A stretch of 6,460 bases of DNA from Oscillospiraceae bacterium (GCA_902765975.1 CACXBO010000155.1:1-6460), one strand, 5' to 3'; counted from the first letter of the stretch, positions 1-6,094 are shown. Numbers and translations: made by a program. The notes: generated by a model from the letters alone, not told the origin.

Positions 1-598
1 CTATTATATAATCGACAGGGAATATGAGAACGGAGAGTCCGTTCCGATCGGACGCGCCTGCGAGAATATGGAGGTCGTGCTTCTCGATGAGGCTCTCCGC
101 CCAGTCCAGGACGGGACTCCGGGCGAGATATGCGTCCGCGGCATCGGTCTTGCGAGAGGCTATCTCTCAGACCCGGATAAAACAGCGGCGGCCTTCGTGC
201 GCGATCCGAGAAACCCGTATTACGAGGACATGCTGTACCGGACGGGCGACATCGGAGTTGTGAACGGGGACGGACTTATCGTTTATATCTCCCGCCGCGA
301 CGGTCAGATAAAGCATATGGGCTACAGGATAGAGCTCGGCGAGGTCGAGGCGGCGGTAAACGCCGTCGAGGGCGTTACCGAGTGCGCCGCCTTCCACGAC
401 GGCGAGGAGGACAGGATAGTCCTCGCCTATTCCGGAGCACCGGACGGAGCGGAGATAATAGAGGCTGTCAAATCGAGACTGCCCAGATATATGTACCCCA
501 ACGTATTCGTTAAGCTCGACGCGCTTCCGCACAACAGAAACGGTAAGACGGACAGACCGAGGCTCAGAAAAGAGTATCAAGATGGAAAAAATAACTGA
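1..598 (+). CDS. AMP-forming adenylating ligase, C-terminal part (DltA-like / amino acid adenylation domain)
   Basis: This is the 3' part of an acyl- or aminoacyl-adenylate ligase (ANL superfamily); the gene begins upstream of the window, and its reading frame is open from base 2. Visible ANL core motifs, in order, are A6-like GEICVRGIGLARGYL (about bases 122-166), A7 YRTGD (236-250), A8 hinge and loop SRRDGQIKHMGYRIELGEVE (290-349), and A10 NRNGKTDR (533-556), whose lysine (545-547) is the expected catalytic residue. Such enzymes activate a carboxylic acid with ATP and load it onto the phosphopantetheine thiol of a carrier protein. The free-standing form, with no fused carrier or condensation domain before the stop and a carrier gene two genes downstream, fits a DltA-like cytoplasmic ligase. 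The substrate pocket (A3-A5 region) lies outside the window, so D-alanine specificity is not shown and no dltA symbol is given. The last 17 nt overlap the next gene. Confidence 0.93.
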   Translation, partial: YYIIDREYENGESVPIGRACENMEVVLLDEALRPVQDGTPGEICVRGIGLARGYLSDPDKTAAAFVRDPRNPYYEDMLYRTGDIGVVNGDGLIVYISRRDGQIKHMGYRIELGEVEAAVNAVEGVTECAAFHDGEEDRIVLAYSGAPDGAEIIEAVKSRLPRYMYPNVFVKLDALPHNRNGKTDRPRLRKEYQDGKNN

Positions 599-1373
599 GC
601 TTAACGAATTGAAAGCAGCGATAAGGCGTCATTTCCGCGGCGGTATGGCGACGAACTTCACGCTTTCCGAGGCTGAAATTTCCGGCGAGCTTAAATCCGG
701 CGGTCTCTTTATCGAGGAGAGCCCGGACTGCCTTTATATCCTCCGAGAGAGGGACGGTCACAGGATACTAAATTATTATGTAAATTCGCTCCCGCTTCCG
801 CCCGTACCGGACGGGCTGACCGTCTGCGAGATAACGGCAAGGGGCAGGGAAAATTTAAGGCGCGATATAATATCCGCCCTTGAGGACGCGGGTTTCACGC
901 CCCTTTTCGAGCGCGTAAGGCTCGTTAGACAGGCGGGCAGAGCGGAGCCGAACGGCGGCGGGGCGTATAAGCTTTCGGCGGCGGGGGAGAGCGATATTGC
1001 GGGAGTTTCGAGCCTGTTCGCCTCCTGCTTTGACAGACTGACGGGCTGTATCAGCTCCGAATCTGTGCTTGCCGGGAGAATAGCCGCGGGCGGTGTGTTT
1101 ATCGCAAAGAGGGACGGCTGCGTTGCGGGAGCGGTCGAAACCGCAGCGGATAAGAGCTTTACGGAGATAAGGCATCTCGCGGTAAGAGAAAACGACAGGG
1201 GCCGCGGTCTCGGCGGAGAGTTAGTAAGATACTACCTGAATGAGACCGGCGGGAGGAAAAGCTTTGTCTGGACGGAGCCGGGAAAACCCGCCGCATATAA
1301 AACTTATGTTAACTGCGGATATACTGAGGACGGAAACGGCTCTCTCGTTTTGATGAAAGGAAGGAAAACCTGA
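582..1373 (+). CDS. GNAT-family N-acyltransferase with extra N-terminal domain
   Basis: This encodes 263 residues. The C-terminal half (about 129-260) is a GNAT acyltransferase: strand/turn IRHLAVRENDRGRGLG at 196-211 is motif A, with the acyl-CoA pyrophosphate loop R206-x-x-G209-x-G211, and AAYKTYVNCGY at 237-247 matches the motif B end region. Residues 1-120 lack a visible CoA loop but run through a strand-rich segment ending in LEDAGFTPLFERVRLVR, like the end of a GNAT fold, so this may be a tandem GNAT with a degenerate first domain. The ATG at 582 lies inside the ligase gene (17-nt overlap, other frame) and has only a weak purine-rich ribosome site, suggesting translational coupling. No signal peptide or membrane segment is visible, so it is probably cytoplasmic. 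Placement between ligase and carrier protein suggests it acts on the carrier-bound amino acid or the acceptor, which is inference. The substrate is unknown. Confidence 0.85.
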   Translation: MEKITELNELKAAIRRHFRGGMATNFTLSEAEISGELKSGGLFIEESPDCLYILRERDGHRILNYYVNSLPLPPVPDGLTVCEITARGRENLRRDIISALEDAGFTPLFERVRLVRQAGRAEPNGGGAYKLSAAGESDIAGVSSLFASCFDRLTGCISSESVLAGRIAAGGVFIAKRDGCVAGAVETAADKSFTEIRHLAVRENDRGRGLGGELVRYYLNETGGRKSFVWTEPGKPAAYKTYVNCGYTEDGNGSLVLMKGRKT

Positions 1374-1597
1374 TGGAAAAGCTTATCGGGATACTGAAGG
1401 GCGTCTGCCCGGGAGTGGATTTCGAGAACGAAAAGGCGCTCTGCGACGACGGGATAATCAACTCCCTCGACATAGTGCTGATAGTTTCCGAGCTGATGGA
1501 CGCCTACGGAGTGGAGATAGATATCGACGACCTCGTGCCGGAAAATTTCAACACGGCGGAGGATATACTGGCGCTCGTAGAGAGAGCGCAGGGCTGA
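1373..1597 (+). CDS. Acyl carrier protein (DltC-like, phosphopantetheine carrier)
   Basis: This is a 74-residue acidic protein of the size and helical layout of acyl or D-alanyl carrier proteins. The attachment site is GIINSLDIV at 27-35, with S31 the expected 4'-phosphopantetheine serine. The usual Asp-Ser-Leu is Asn-Ser-Leu here. It is followed by a helix II-like segment (IVLIVSELMDAYGVEI) and acidic helices typical of carriers that dock on ligases and membrane-bound acyltransferases. Its start codon overlaps the previous stop by one base (TGATG, 1371-1375), indicating translational coupling, and a purine stretch (GAAAGGAAGG) lies upstream. In the Dlt model the ligase loads the amino acid on this serine and the downstream MBOAT protein takes it from the carrier at the cytoplasmic face. 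It needs a phosphopantetheinyl transferase, which is not in the window. The carrier assignment is firm; the cargo is unknown. Confidence 0.93.
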   Translation: MEKLIGILKGVCPGVDFENEKALCDDGIINSLDIVLIVSELMDAYGVEIDIDDLVPENFNTAEDILALVERAQG

Positions 1598-1601
1598 CGG
1601 G

Positions 1602-3119
1602 ATGTCGCTTCTGTCTCCTCTGTTTCCCGCTCTCGTCCTCGTCTCGGTCACGGTATACTATCTCGTTCCGAAGAGAAGCCGCTGGACGGTGCTTCTCGCG
1701 GCGAGCTGGCTGTTCTATCTCTGGGGCGGGCTTGCAAGCGCGGCTTATATTCTGATAACGACGGTCTCAACCTACGTCTGCGGACTGATACTCGGAAGAA
1801 TAAGAGAGAAGAACGACGCGGCCAGGGTCAAAAAGCTCAGAAGACCCGTCGTTTTCCTCTGCTGTCTTATTAACTTCGGTATGCTCTTCGCGGTCAAATA
1901 CTGGGATCTCGCTGCCGAGATGACCGGCCTTTCTCTTCCGAGACTCGGACTTCTGGCGCCTCTAGGCCTCTCTTTCTTCATATTCCAGTCGACGGGCTAT
2001 GTCGCGGACGTTGCAAGGGGCAAGATAGCGCCTGAGCGTAATATCGCGAAGTATTCGCTTTTCGTATCTTTCTTCCCGCAGATAACGGAGGGGCCGATAG
2101 GCCGCTACGGTGCTCTTGCGCCACAGCTCTACGGAGGCAGCGACCTCAATTTCGACAATATACGCTCCGGCATACAGCTTTCAATGTGGGGCCTCATTAA
2201 GAAGCTCATAATAGCAGAGAGAGCGGGAGTTATAGTAAACTCCGTCTACTCAAACGCCTCAGCCTACGACGGCTCGGTAATAGCCTTTGCTGTGCTTATG
2301 TACTGCATACAGCTCTACTGCGACTTCTCCGGGGGAATCGACATAGCCCGGGGAGCGGCGAAGTGCTTCGGTATAGATATGGCGGAAAACTTCAGAAGAC
2401 CGCTCTACGCAAAAAGCCTCGCGGAGTATTGGAGGCGCTGGCATATAAGCCTCGGCTCGTGGCTGAGGGACTATGTTTTCTATCCGTTGACCTTCACGAA
2501 GCTGTTCAACAGGATAGGGAAGTTCACGAGAAAGCACATAGGCGGCGCTCTCGGAAGGATAATCCCAACCTCTCTGGCAACCTTTATAATTTATTTTCTC
2601 GTCGGGATATGGCACGGGGCAAACTATACCTATATCGCCTTCGGACTGTATAACGGCGTCGTCATCACCTCCGGTCTTCTCCTGGCGCCGTTTTTCGAGA
2701 AGGTCAAAGCGCGGCTCAAAATCGACGCGAAATCGAAGTGGTTTTCCGCCTTCTCAATGCTGCGCACTATGCTGATAGTCTTTGCGGGAAGATATATAAC
2801 GCGTGCGCCGTATCTTAAAATGAGCCTCGTTATGCTCAAAAGAACAGTGTTCAATTTCCACCCCTCGGCTCTCTTCTCCGGAGTTATCGCTGACCTCGGA
2901 ATGACGGCGGCGGATCTCATTATCGTTGCGGCGGGCGTTGTGCTTGTTAACGCCGTTGAGCTCACAGAGGAGAGAGGGACGGACGTGCGCCTTGCCCTCT
3001 CAAAAAAGAGCGGCTTTGTCCAATGGCTGTGTTTGGCGCTGCCGCTCGCCGCGATAGTCGCTGCTGCGCTCTTCGGAGGCGACTATACCGCAAGCTCGTT
3101 TATCTACGCTCAGTTTTAG
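1602..3119 (+). CDS. MBOAT-family membrane-bound O-acyltransferase (DltB/AlgI-like)
   Basis: This is a 505-residue, very hydrophobic protein with about ten or more membrane segments, close to the usual DltB/AlgI length. Hallmarks are FFPQITEGPIGRYG (157-170), YCDFSGGIDIARG (239-251), AENFRRPLYAKSLAEYWRRW (261-280) followed by HISLGSWLRDYVFYPL (281-296), and LVGIWHGANYTYIAFGLYNG (333-352). H338 in WHG is the conserved catalytic histidine of the family, and H281 is the second conserved histidine. MBOAT proteins of this branch move an acyl group from a cytoplasmic thioester donor to a partner or polymer outside the membrane. With a carrier gene 4 nt upstream and an SGNH gene 11 nt downstream, this one is likely the DltB-equivalent of the operon. 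The final GLYNG replaces the GLYHG or GLFHG seen in many relatives. Function class is firm; donor and acceptor are not known. Confidence 0.95.
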   Translation: MSLLSPLFPALVLVSVTVYYLVPKRSRWTVLLAASWLFYLWGGLASAAYILITTVSTYVCGLILGRIREKNDAARVKKLRRPVVFLCCLINFGMLFAVKYWDLAAEMTGLSLPRLGLLAPLGLSFFIFQSTGYVADVARGKIAPERNIAKYSLFVSFFPQITEGPIGRYGALAPQLYGGSDLNFDNIRSGIQLSMWGLIKKLIIAERAGVIVNSVYSNASAYDGSVIAFAVLMYCIQLYCDFSGGIDIARGAAKCFGIDMAENFRRPLYAKSLAEYWRRWHISLGSWLRDYVFYPLTFTKLFNRIGKFTRKHIGGALGRIIPTSLATFIIYFLVGIWHGANYTYIAFGLYNGVVITSGLLLAPFFEKVKARLKIDAKSKWFSAFSMLRTMLIVFAGRYITRAPYLKMSLVMLKRTVFNFHPSALFSGVIADLGMTAADLIIVAAGVVLVNAVELTEERGTDVRLALSKKSGFVQWLCLALPLAAIVAAALFGGDYTASSFIYAQF

Positions 3120-3123
3120 GAGG
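3118..3123 (+). promoter_or_regulatory. Shine-Dalgarno site fixing the start of the SGNH-deacetylase gene
   Basis: AGGAGG overlaps the MBOAT stop codon (TAG, 3117-3119) and sits 7 nt before the ATG at 3131. It selects 3131 over an in-frame ATG at 3023, which would lie inside the MBOAT gene and add 36 arginine-rich residues ahead of the membrane anchor. Confidence 0.85.
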
Positions 3124-3130
3124 CGGGAAA

Positions 3131-4957
3131 ATGTCTGGTAAAAAATGGACTGCCGCGTTCTTTATAACGGCGGCTGTTTTCGCTCTCCTTATCGTTTCGT
3201 TCAACGTGCTCGTCGACCCCTTCGGAGTTTTCGGCGATCCTGTATTTCACTGGGACTCCTACAGCGAGACGCAGAATCCGAGAATAGGCAAGACTGCCTA
3301 TCTCGACAGGGAGCACGGGAAGTACGACTCCTATATCATCGGCTGCTCATCGACGAGCTCATACCCCGTCGGGCTTCTGAACGAGTATTACGGCGCGAGC
3401 TTCTATAACCTCATAATGTACGGCGCGGATATGCAGGACGTGCGCGATATGGTCTTCTATATGGCGGATAACTACGAGGTGAAAAACCTCGTGGTGAACG
3501 TTTACATCGACAACGGGCTGAAGATAGGCCAGGGAGAGGATTCGCTCTCCTCCCGCCTTCCCGCAAAGATAAGCGGCAGGTCGAAGCTATCGTATTACTC
3601 AGATTACGTTTTTCTGAACCCGAATTACGCCGTTCAGAAGATAAAGGACCGGGCGGACGACGGTCTGCTTTCCAAGCCCTTCGACGTTTTCGACGTTGAG
3701 ACAGGCGCTTACGATAAAAGAGCGAGGGACGCCGAACCGATAGGCTCGCTCGCGGACTATCTCGATGCGTATCCGGTGTTTGCCGATTACCCGGTCTCAA
3801 CTCCGGCAATGGAGGCCACGGATAAGACGATGGAGTGCCTTGCCGCTGTCCGCGATCTCTGCATGGAGCGCGGGATAAGCTTTGCCGTCGTGTCTGCGCC
3901 CGTGTATTGGGACTACTTCAACGACTTTTCAAAAGCTGAGGTAGAGCATTTTTACCGGAGTCTTGCTGAGGTCGCCGATTTTTGGGACTTCACCATGAGC
4001 TCGGTGAGCTTCGAGCCAAGGTATTTCTACGACGCAACGCATTTCAGAAACGACGTGGGCAGAATGGCGCTCATGCGCATGTTCGGCGATGAGTCGGCCT
4101 ATATTCCGGAGGACTTCGGGAGGCTTGTGACTAAGGACAACGCTGCAGAAGCCGTTGAGGCGATGTACTCGGCCTACGGCGAGCCGGAAGCCAATTCGGC
4201 GAGAGTTCCGATACTGACCTATCACCATATAACGGATGAGCCGCAGAGCGGCACCGAGATAACGCCCGAGGGCTTCAGAGCCCAGATAAAGGCGCTGAGC
4301 GACGGAGGCTATACCCCGCTCTTTTTCTCCGACCTTGAGGATTATGTGGTGAAGGGCTATCCGCTTCCGGAAAAGCCAGTGGTCATAACATTTGACGACG
4401 GCTATATGTCGAATTACGAGAAGGCCTTCCCGATACTGAAGGAGTTCGATATGAAGGCTACGGTATTCGTCATCGGAGTCTCCGTCGGGAGCACGGAGCG
4501 CTATAAGGATACGGAATACCCTATAACCCCGCATTTCGGATGGGGCGAGGCGAGAGAGATGGTCGCCTCCGGCCTCGTCGAGATAGGCAGCCACGCCGAC
4601 GATATGCATCAGTGGGCGCCTTACGAAACGGGCGAGGCGCGGGAGAATATCCTCAGACTTCCGGGCGAGAGCGAGGCGGACTACGTCGCCGCCGTGATTG
4701 CTGATTTCGAGAAAAGCGCCGCCGATATAGAGCGCGAGACTGGGGAGAGACCCGCTATGCTTTCATTTCCGAGCGGGAAATACGACGTCCTCAGCCAGTG
4801 GGCGCTCAGCGAGGCCGGAGTCAGAATGACTGTGGGCGTCGAGGAAGGGATTGCGGAGATAGTAAGGGGCCTTCCGCAGAGCCTTTACGCAATGAAGCGC
4901 CTAAATATGACGGACGAAATAAGCCCGGAAGAGCTCATAGCGCTTCTGGAAAAATAA
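3131..4957 (+). CDS. Membrane-anchored SGNH-domain protein fused to a NodB polysaccharide deacetylase
   Basis: This encodes 608 residues in two extracytoplasmic domains. Residues 1-5 are basic and about 6-28 form one membrane anchor, followed by VDPFGVF. The SGNH domain (about 60-320) has the nucleophile block IIGCSSTS, with S73 the likely catalytic serine, and the D-x-x-H block YDATHF with D301 and H304, as in DltD, AlgJ and AlgX partners of MBOAT proteins. After a linker (about 320-357) comes a deacetylase domain opening with VPILTYHHI (359-367). It carries motif 1 TFDDG (D422 likely base, D423 metal ligand), motif 2 SHADDMH (H488 and H493, the HxxxxH spacing known from PgaB), and FPSGKY (546-551) as a motif-3 equivalent. 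NodB enzymes remove N-acetyl groups from amino-sugar polymers; the SGNH part probably transfers or cleaves an ester on the same polymer. All key residues are present, so both domains may be active. The terminator follows 2 nt after the stop. Confidence 0.92.
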   Translation: MSGKKWTAAFFITAAVFALLIVSFNVLVDPFGVFGDPVFHWDSYSETQNPRIGKTAYLDREHGKYDSYIIGCSSTSSYPVGLLNEYYGASFYNLIMYGADMQDVRDMVFYMADNYEVKNLVVNVYIDNGLKIGQGEDSLSSRLPAKISGRSKLSYYSDYVFLNPNYAVQKIKDRADDGLLSKPFDVFDVETGAYDKRARDAEPIGSLADYLDAYPVFADYPVSTPAMEATDKTMECLAAVRDLCMERGISFAVVSAPVYWDYFNDFSKAEVEHFYRSLAEVADFWDFTMSSVSFEPRYFYDATHFRNDVGRMALMRMFGDESAYIPEDFGRLVTKDNAAEAVEAMYSAYGEPEANSARVPILTYHHITDEPQSGTEITPEGFRAQIKALSDGGYTPLFFSDLEDYVVKGYPLPEKPVVITFDDGYMSNYEKAFPILKEFDMKATVFVIGVSVGSTERYKDTEYPITPHFGWGEAREMVASGLVEIGSHADDMHQWAPYETGEARENILRLPGESEADYVAAVIADFEKSAADIERETGERPAMLSFPSGKYDVLSQWALSEAGVRMTVGVEEGIAEIVRGLPQSLYAMKRLNMTDEISPEELIALLEK

Positions 4958-4959
4958 AT

Positions 4960-5005
4960 AATCGGTACGCATCAGAGAAGACCTGAGCGTACCGATTGTT
5001 TTTTT
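4960..5005. terminator. Intrinsic terminator between convergent genes, probably bidirectional
   Basis: A perfect 11-bp stem (4960-4970 with 4987-4997, AATCGGTACGC/GCGTACCGATT) can be extended past a bulged A by 4 bp (TCAG 4972-4975 with CTGA 4983-4986), leaving a 7-nt loop. On the + strand it is followed by G and seven T (4999-5005), closing the acyltransferase operon. On the - strand the stem is followed by ATTTATTTT, so it can also stop transcription of the lipoprotein gene, whose stop codon overlaps the T tract. Confidence 0.93.
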
Positions 5006-5378
5006 AGCCGTTATTTCCGGCGGAGCTGCCCATGCCGTTCATACCGCCGCCTGCGCCGCCCGTGCTTCCGCCTGCTCCGTTAACGTTTCCGTTGGCGTTC
5101 CCGTTCACGCCGCCGTTTACGTTTCCGCTCACGCCGTCCGTTCCGGTACCGGTGCGTCCGTTAATAGCGCCGCCTGTTTCGCCGGCGCCGTAGCGGTCTG
5201 AAGTCCTGTCGTTTCCGAGCATATCCTCAAGTCCGTCTCTCATATCCTTAAGGTCGTCGTTAAGACCGTCGCCGATAACTCCGTCCTTCGTGGTATCGCC
5301 GGGGTCGGCGGTATCCGAGCAGGCGGAGAGGGAGAGTACGGAAACGAGGCACATAAGAGTGATAATGAGCTTTTTCAT
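5004..5378 (-). CDS. Small lipoprotein with Gly/Asn-rich low-complexity tail
   Basis: This encodes 124 residues. The N-terminus is a lipoprotein signal: MKK, a hydrophobic run (4-16), then the lipobox L17-S18-A19-C20, so C20 would be lipidated and the protein held on the outer face of the cytoplasmic membrane. Residues 21-60 are acidic (GDGLNDDLKDMRDGLEDMLG, 36-55, looks helical). Residues 64-124 are almost only Gly, Asn, Thr, Ser, Val and Ala, with NVNG/VNGN/NANG units at 86-101. The start is supported by GGAGG at 5386-5390, 7 nt upstream. It lies 66 nt downstream of the TetR gene in the same direction, so it may be co-transcribed with it. I do not recognise the family; acidic Gly/Asn-rich small lipoproteins of unknown role are common in gut Clostridia as far as I know. 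The composition suggests a flexible, disordered surface tether, which is inference. Confidence 0.85.
   Translation of the reverse strand: MKKLIITLMCLVSVLSLSACSDTADPGDTTKDGVIGDGLNDDLKDMRDGLEDMLGNDRTSDRYGAGETGGAINGRTGTGTDGVSGNVNGGVNGNANGNVNGAGGSTGGAGGGMNGMGSSAGNNG
5076..5123 (-). repeat. Degenerate Asn-Gly codon repeat in the lipoprotein tail
   Basis: The stretch codes for residues 86-101, read as degenerate four-residue units of the type (N/V)-x-N-G. On the + strand it appears as recurring GTTTCCGTT / GTTCCCGTT / GTTTACGTT-like words. The wider low-complexity coding region spans about 5007-5189. It could vary in length between strains by slippage or recombination. Confidence 0.6.
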
Positions 5379-5386
5379 CTTTATAC

Positions 5387-5419
5387 CTCCGAATTTTTGA
5401 AACTTTTTGCGTTTCGGAG
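5387..5419 (-). promoter_or_regulatory. Leader hairpin that can pair with the lipoprotein Shine-Dalgarno site
   Basis: On the - strand, CTCCGAA (5419-5413) is complementary to TTCGGAG (5393-5387), and the second arm contains most of the GGAGG ribosome site (5390-5386). A smaller hairpin, GAAAC (5415-5411) with GTTTC (5403-5399) and loop GCAAAAA, shares bases with the first arm, so the two structures exclude each other. The pairing is seen in the sequence; a regulatory role is inference. Confidence 0.4.
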
Positions 5420-5429
5420 ATAGTATGCC

Positions 5430-5443
5430 GGGCTTACAAGCCC
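5430..5443. repeat. Short inverted repeat after the TetR stop codon
   Basis: GGGCTT-AC-AAGCCC lies one base beyond the TetR stop codon (5445-5447). As RNA it would make a 5-bp GC-rich stem with a 4-nt loop. The - strand has no T run after it, so it is at best a weak terminator or a 3' stabilising hairpin, and read-through into the lipoprotein gene is plausible. Confidence 0.4.
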
Positions 5444-5444
5444 T

Positions 5445-6002
5445 TTATTCGCGGAAAAGCTCGCCTGAAAAGAGTCGTGAGGAGAGGGCGGAGAGCGCGC
5501 TGACGGAGAGACCGAGATCGCGGGTCATCCATATGTAAAGAAGCTCGTAGGTCATTCCCGCAAGACCTGCGCGAACGTAGGGCTCGTCCTCGTCGGATAC
5601 GGAGATGAGGCTCTTCGGAAGTCCGCCCGCCTCGAAGAAATGGCGGTTTGCCTCCTGAAATATCCCGCCCTTTCCGCGGCGGAAGAGAAGGGAGAGAAAT
5701 TCTCGGCTCTCGCCCCAGAACATAAAATAGTCGATGAGAAAACCCTCTCCGCCAGGCCTTTCATCCTCGAGTCTCTCACGGTATCGCGCGAAAAGACCGC
5801 TTACGAGGTAAACGAGGATATCCTCCTTCTCACGGAAATTCGTATAGAAGGTCTGACGCGAAAGACCGGCCTTTTTCGTTATGTCCTGTATGGCGACGTC
5901 CTCCAGCTCGCGGGTTATGAGCAGCTTCAAAAGCGCCGTTCCGAGTGCGTTTTTCGAGCGGACGGACATCGGATTTTCGTGATTTTTTTCTGATGAAGCC
6001 AT
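5445..6002 (-). CDS. TetR/AcrR-family transcriptional regulator
   Basis: This encodes 185 residues, typical of short TetR-family repressors. The N-terminal DNA-binding domain is clear: helices around RSKNALGTALLKLL (15-28) and a helix-turn-helix VAIQDITKKAGLSRQTFYTNF (36-56), whose recognition helix SRQTFYTNF is close to the family consensus, followed by REKEDILVYLV. The C-terminal part (about 70-185) is helical, as expected for a ligand-binding and dimerisation domain of the type with a C-terminal YELLYIW-like helix. The ligand cannot be predicted. The start at 6002 is supported by GAGGTG (6013-6008 on the - strand), 5 nt upstream; an internal Met at residue 12 has no ribosome site. It is transcribed divergently from hom and co-directionally with the lipoprotein gene. 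The palindrome over its own -35 box suggests autorepression. Whether it controls the lipoprotein or hom cannot be decided here. Confidence 0.93.
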   Translation of the reverse strand: MASSEKNHENPMSVRSKNALGTALLKLLITRELEDVAIQDITKKAGLSRQTFYTNFREKEDILVYLVSGLFARYRERLEDERPGGEGFLIDYFMFWGESREFLSLLFRRGKGGIFQEANRHFFEAGGLPKSLISVSDEDEPYVRAGLAGMTYELLYIWMTRDLGLSVSALSALSSRLFSGELFRE

Positions 6003-6021
6003 TTTCTCACCTCTTCTGAAA

Positions 6022-6050
6022 AATATACACCGAACAGAAAACTTTTACAA
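6022..6050 (-). promoter_or_regulatory. Sigma-A-type promoter of the TetR gene
   Basis: On the - strand TTGTAA (6050-6045) is separated by 17 nt from TATATT (6027-6022). Transcription would start near 6015, giving a very short leader that still includes the GAGGTG ribosome site at 6013-6008. Confidence 0.65.
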
Positions 6051-6059
6051 GAGTAAAAG
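6042..6059. promoter_or_regulatory. Palindrome over the TetR -35 box, candidate operator
   Basis: CTTTTAC-AAGA-GTAAAAG is a perfect 7-bp inverted repeat with a 4-nt centre. It fully covers the proposed -35 hexamer of the TetR promoter. TetR proteins commonly bind 15-20-bp palindromes in their own promoters, so autoregulation is a reasonable inference; binding is not shown. Confidence 0.55.
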
Positions 6060-6081
6060 CTGGAGCTTTTTGGAAGCTTTT
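6055..6081. repeat. Inverted and direct AGCTTTT repeats
   Basis: AAAAGCT-GG-AGCTTTT (6055-6070) is a perfect inverted repeat that shares five bases (6055-6059) with the preceding palindrome. AGCTTTT recurs directly at 6075-6081, 11 bp after the copy at 6064-6070, about one helical turn. This may be an extended regulator-binding region upstream of the TetR promoter. Confidence 0.5.
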
Positions 6082-6094
6082 AGCATTATTTGTG

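Noticed and set aside
167..580. 137-codon open frame on the - strand opposite the ligase
   Set aside because: The + strand shows ordered adenylation motifs; the antisense frame has none.
1..598. Naming the ligase dltA
   Set aside because: The substrate-binding region is outside the window and the operon content differs from canonical dlt, so D-alanine specificity is not supported.
2259..2965. Open frames on both strands within the MBOAT gene
   Set aside because: They overlap the conserved MBOAT core in other frames and show no domain, start signal or plausible product.
3023..3130. In-frame ATG at 3023 that would lengthen the SGNH-deacetylase protein by 36 residues
   Set aside because: It lies inside the MBOAT gene, adds an arginine-rich stretch before the membrane anchor, and the AGGAGG at 3118-3123 points to the ATG at 3131.
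3929..4609. 226-codon open frame on the - strand
   Set aside because: It is antisense to the deacetylase gene, has no recognisable domain or ribosome site, and the + strand frame has intact catalytic motifs.
5007..5189. Repeat-rich stretch as a CRISPR array or noncoding satellite
   Set aside because: Units are short, degenerate and in codon phase with the lipoprotein frame; there are no uniform repeats and spacers.
5640..5993. 117-codon open frame on the + strand opposite the TetR gene
   Set aside because: It is a shadow of the regulator; the - strand reading has a clear helix-turn-helix and a ribosome site.
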